Shown here piece after piece: positions 63,441 to 64,000 of a DNA stretch of 64,000 nucleotides. The stretch spans positions 1 to 64,000 of the forward strand of contig VYEX01000005.1 in the NCBI GenBank assembly GCA_009842675.1. Reading direction: 5' to 3'. Under the pieces are notes generated by a model, which saw nothing but the letters and a program-made list of their open reading frames with translations, ran no database searches and was not told the origin of the DNA. This DNA comes from Acidimicrobiia bacterium. Its GTDB lineage: Bacteria; Actinomycetota; Acidimicrobiia; Acidimicrobiales; Bin134. The position numbers and the translations under genes are program-made. Position 1 is the first letter of the stretch, and the number at the start of each line of letters is the position of its first letter.

Positions 63441-63811
63441 TGCCCATGCGGCAGGATTGCAAGTACTTCGAGAGCCGGTCGTACCCCAATGGGGAGACCG
63501 TGCGGAAGTGCGATTTGGACTTGGCCCCCGAAGCCCCGTGGCGCTGTCCTGACGACTGCTCGGCCTACGAGCGACGCATGGTGGACGTGAATTGGTCGCA
63601 CGGCACCTTGGTCACGCCGCCCACTCCTGAGGCTCCGGCCAGTGTGGGCAGCGACGAGAGCATCGGCGCCCTGCTGGACGCCGCCGAAGACATCGTGAAC
63701 GAAGCGGGACCCCGGGTGATGGCCGAACTGGAGAAGGAGAAGTCCCGGCGACGGTCGAGAGCTGGCGGCGGCGGAAAGGCGAAACGGCGAAAGCGCCGTC
63801 GGCGTACGTGA
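63440..63811 (+). CDS. Cys-rich small protein with basic tail inside the suf operon
   Basis: 123 aa. The first 45 residues hold four cysteines (QDCKYFESRSYPNGETVRKC, then WRCPDDCSAYERR), a likely zinc or Fe-S binding knot. An acidic helix follows (ESIGALLDAAEDIVNEAG), and the last 25 residues are nearly all Arg, Lys and Gly. I recognise no named family. It is coupled at both ends: TAATG with sufB and GTGA with sufD. A role in cluster delivery or nucleic-acid-linked regulation is only a guess. Confidence 0.72.
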   Translation: MPMRQDCKYFESRSYPNGETVRKCDLDLAPEAPWRCPDDCSAYERRMVDVNWSHGTLVTPPTPEAPASVGSDESIGALLDAAEDIVNEAGPRVMAELEKEKSRRRSRAGGGGKAKRRKRRRRT

Positions 63812-64000
63812 TCGAAACCCAGTTCACCCCCGATGCGGCCGGAGCCATCCCCGGCCCTGATTGGCTGGTCCGCCGACGAGTGGCCGCCGCCGAGCAGGTG
63901 GCTGCTGCGCCTATGCCCTCGGTGGAAGAGGAGGTGTGGCGGTATACGCCGATTGGCCAGTTGGACCTCGGCCGTTATCAGCTGGCGGCTGATCCCGGTG
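63808..64000 (+). CDS. sufD: SufD, N-terminal part (3' end outside window)
   Basis: The visible 64 codons begin at GTG 63808, overlapping the previous stop (GTGA). The pattern MPSVEEEVWRYTPIGQLDLG is the typical N-terminal SufD signature (PSxxEExWRYT). SufD pairs with SufB and SufC. The remainder lies beyond base 64000. Confidence 0.85.
   Translation, partial: MIETQFTPDAAGAIPGPDWLVRRRVAAAEQVAAAPMPSVEEEVWRYTPIGQLDLGRYQLAADPG

Overview
The window is 64 kb of dense, GC-rich chromosomal DNA with no intergenic gap above about 170 bp. It most likely comes from an actinobacterium, and the class Acidimicrobiia is my best guess. The evidence is many GTG and TTG starts, a DUF3040 protein, a class E sortase beside a septum-formation lipoprotein, three LLM-type and one DDN-type enzyme of the F420/flavin-dependent kind, a split methylmalonyl-CoA mutase with MeaB, and an actinobacterial SUF operon. 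No rRNA, tRNA, CRISPR, insertion sequence or phage gene was seen. The taxonomic call is an inference from gene content, not a measurement.

Layout. 1-2188: NUDIX hydrolase (5' end outside the window), DNA polymerase IV, DUF3040 protein. 2209-7588 (minus): DUF2889, MoxR ATPase, DUF58 and TgpA-like transglutaminase operon. 7657-11727: MFS exporter, zinc alcohol dehydrogenase, tandem hairpins, LLM oxidoreductase, stand-alone GTP cyclohydrolase II. 11734-19212 (minus): a tightly coupled catabolic operon running ROK regulator, M20 deacylase, lipoprotein binding protein, CUT2 permease, YhfX-type PLP enzyme, single-domain ABC ATPase, NagB. I regard this as the best candidate for an undescribed pathway. 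19307-24137: LLM oxidoreductase, acyl-CoA ligase, a small compositionally different patch (unknown membrane protein plus a 56-residue basic protein), PNPOx-like protein.

24165-30524: osmoprotection locus with a fused double permease and ATPase for glycine betaine, a TetR regulator, a choline dehydrogenase and a betaine-binding protein gene broken by one missing base. 30692-34959: epoxide-hydrolase-like protein, then a minus-strand operon of two amidohydrolases, an F420-type reductase and a DegT-family protein whose PLP lysine is replaced by histidine. 35101-42488: propionate/methylmalonyl-CoA block (mutA, mutB, meaB) facing a citrate synthase, itself divergent from a second citrate synthase carrying an N-terminal DNA-binding domain; an AT-rich palindromic region lies between them. 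42485-47560 (minus): polar amino acid ABC transporter whose first permease has an RDD-type membrane domain fused to its N-terminus.

47687-53938: LLM oxidoreductase, NUDIX hydrolase, small membrane protein, glycosyltransferase divergent from a six-hairpin glycoside hydrolase, septum-formation lipoprotein, class E sortase with extra C-terminal membrane helices. 54030-61984: acyl-CoA ligase, class I fumarase, thioredoxin-fold-like protein, eIF-2B-like protein, CapA-type lipoprotein, MutY, flavin reductase, gamma-carbonic-anhydrase-like protein. 62037-64000: sufB, a small cysteine-rich protein with a very basic tail, and the start of sufD, all translationally coupled.

Overall the window reads as a heterotroph that imports amino acids, betaine and an amino-sugar-like compound, burns propionyl-CoA through succinyl-CoA, and uses F420/flavin enzymes.
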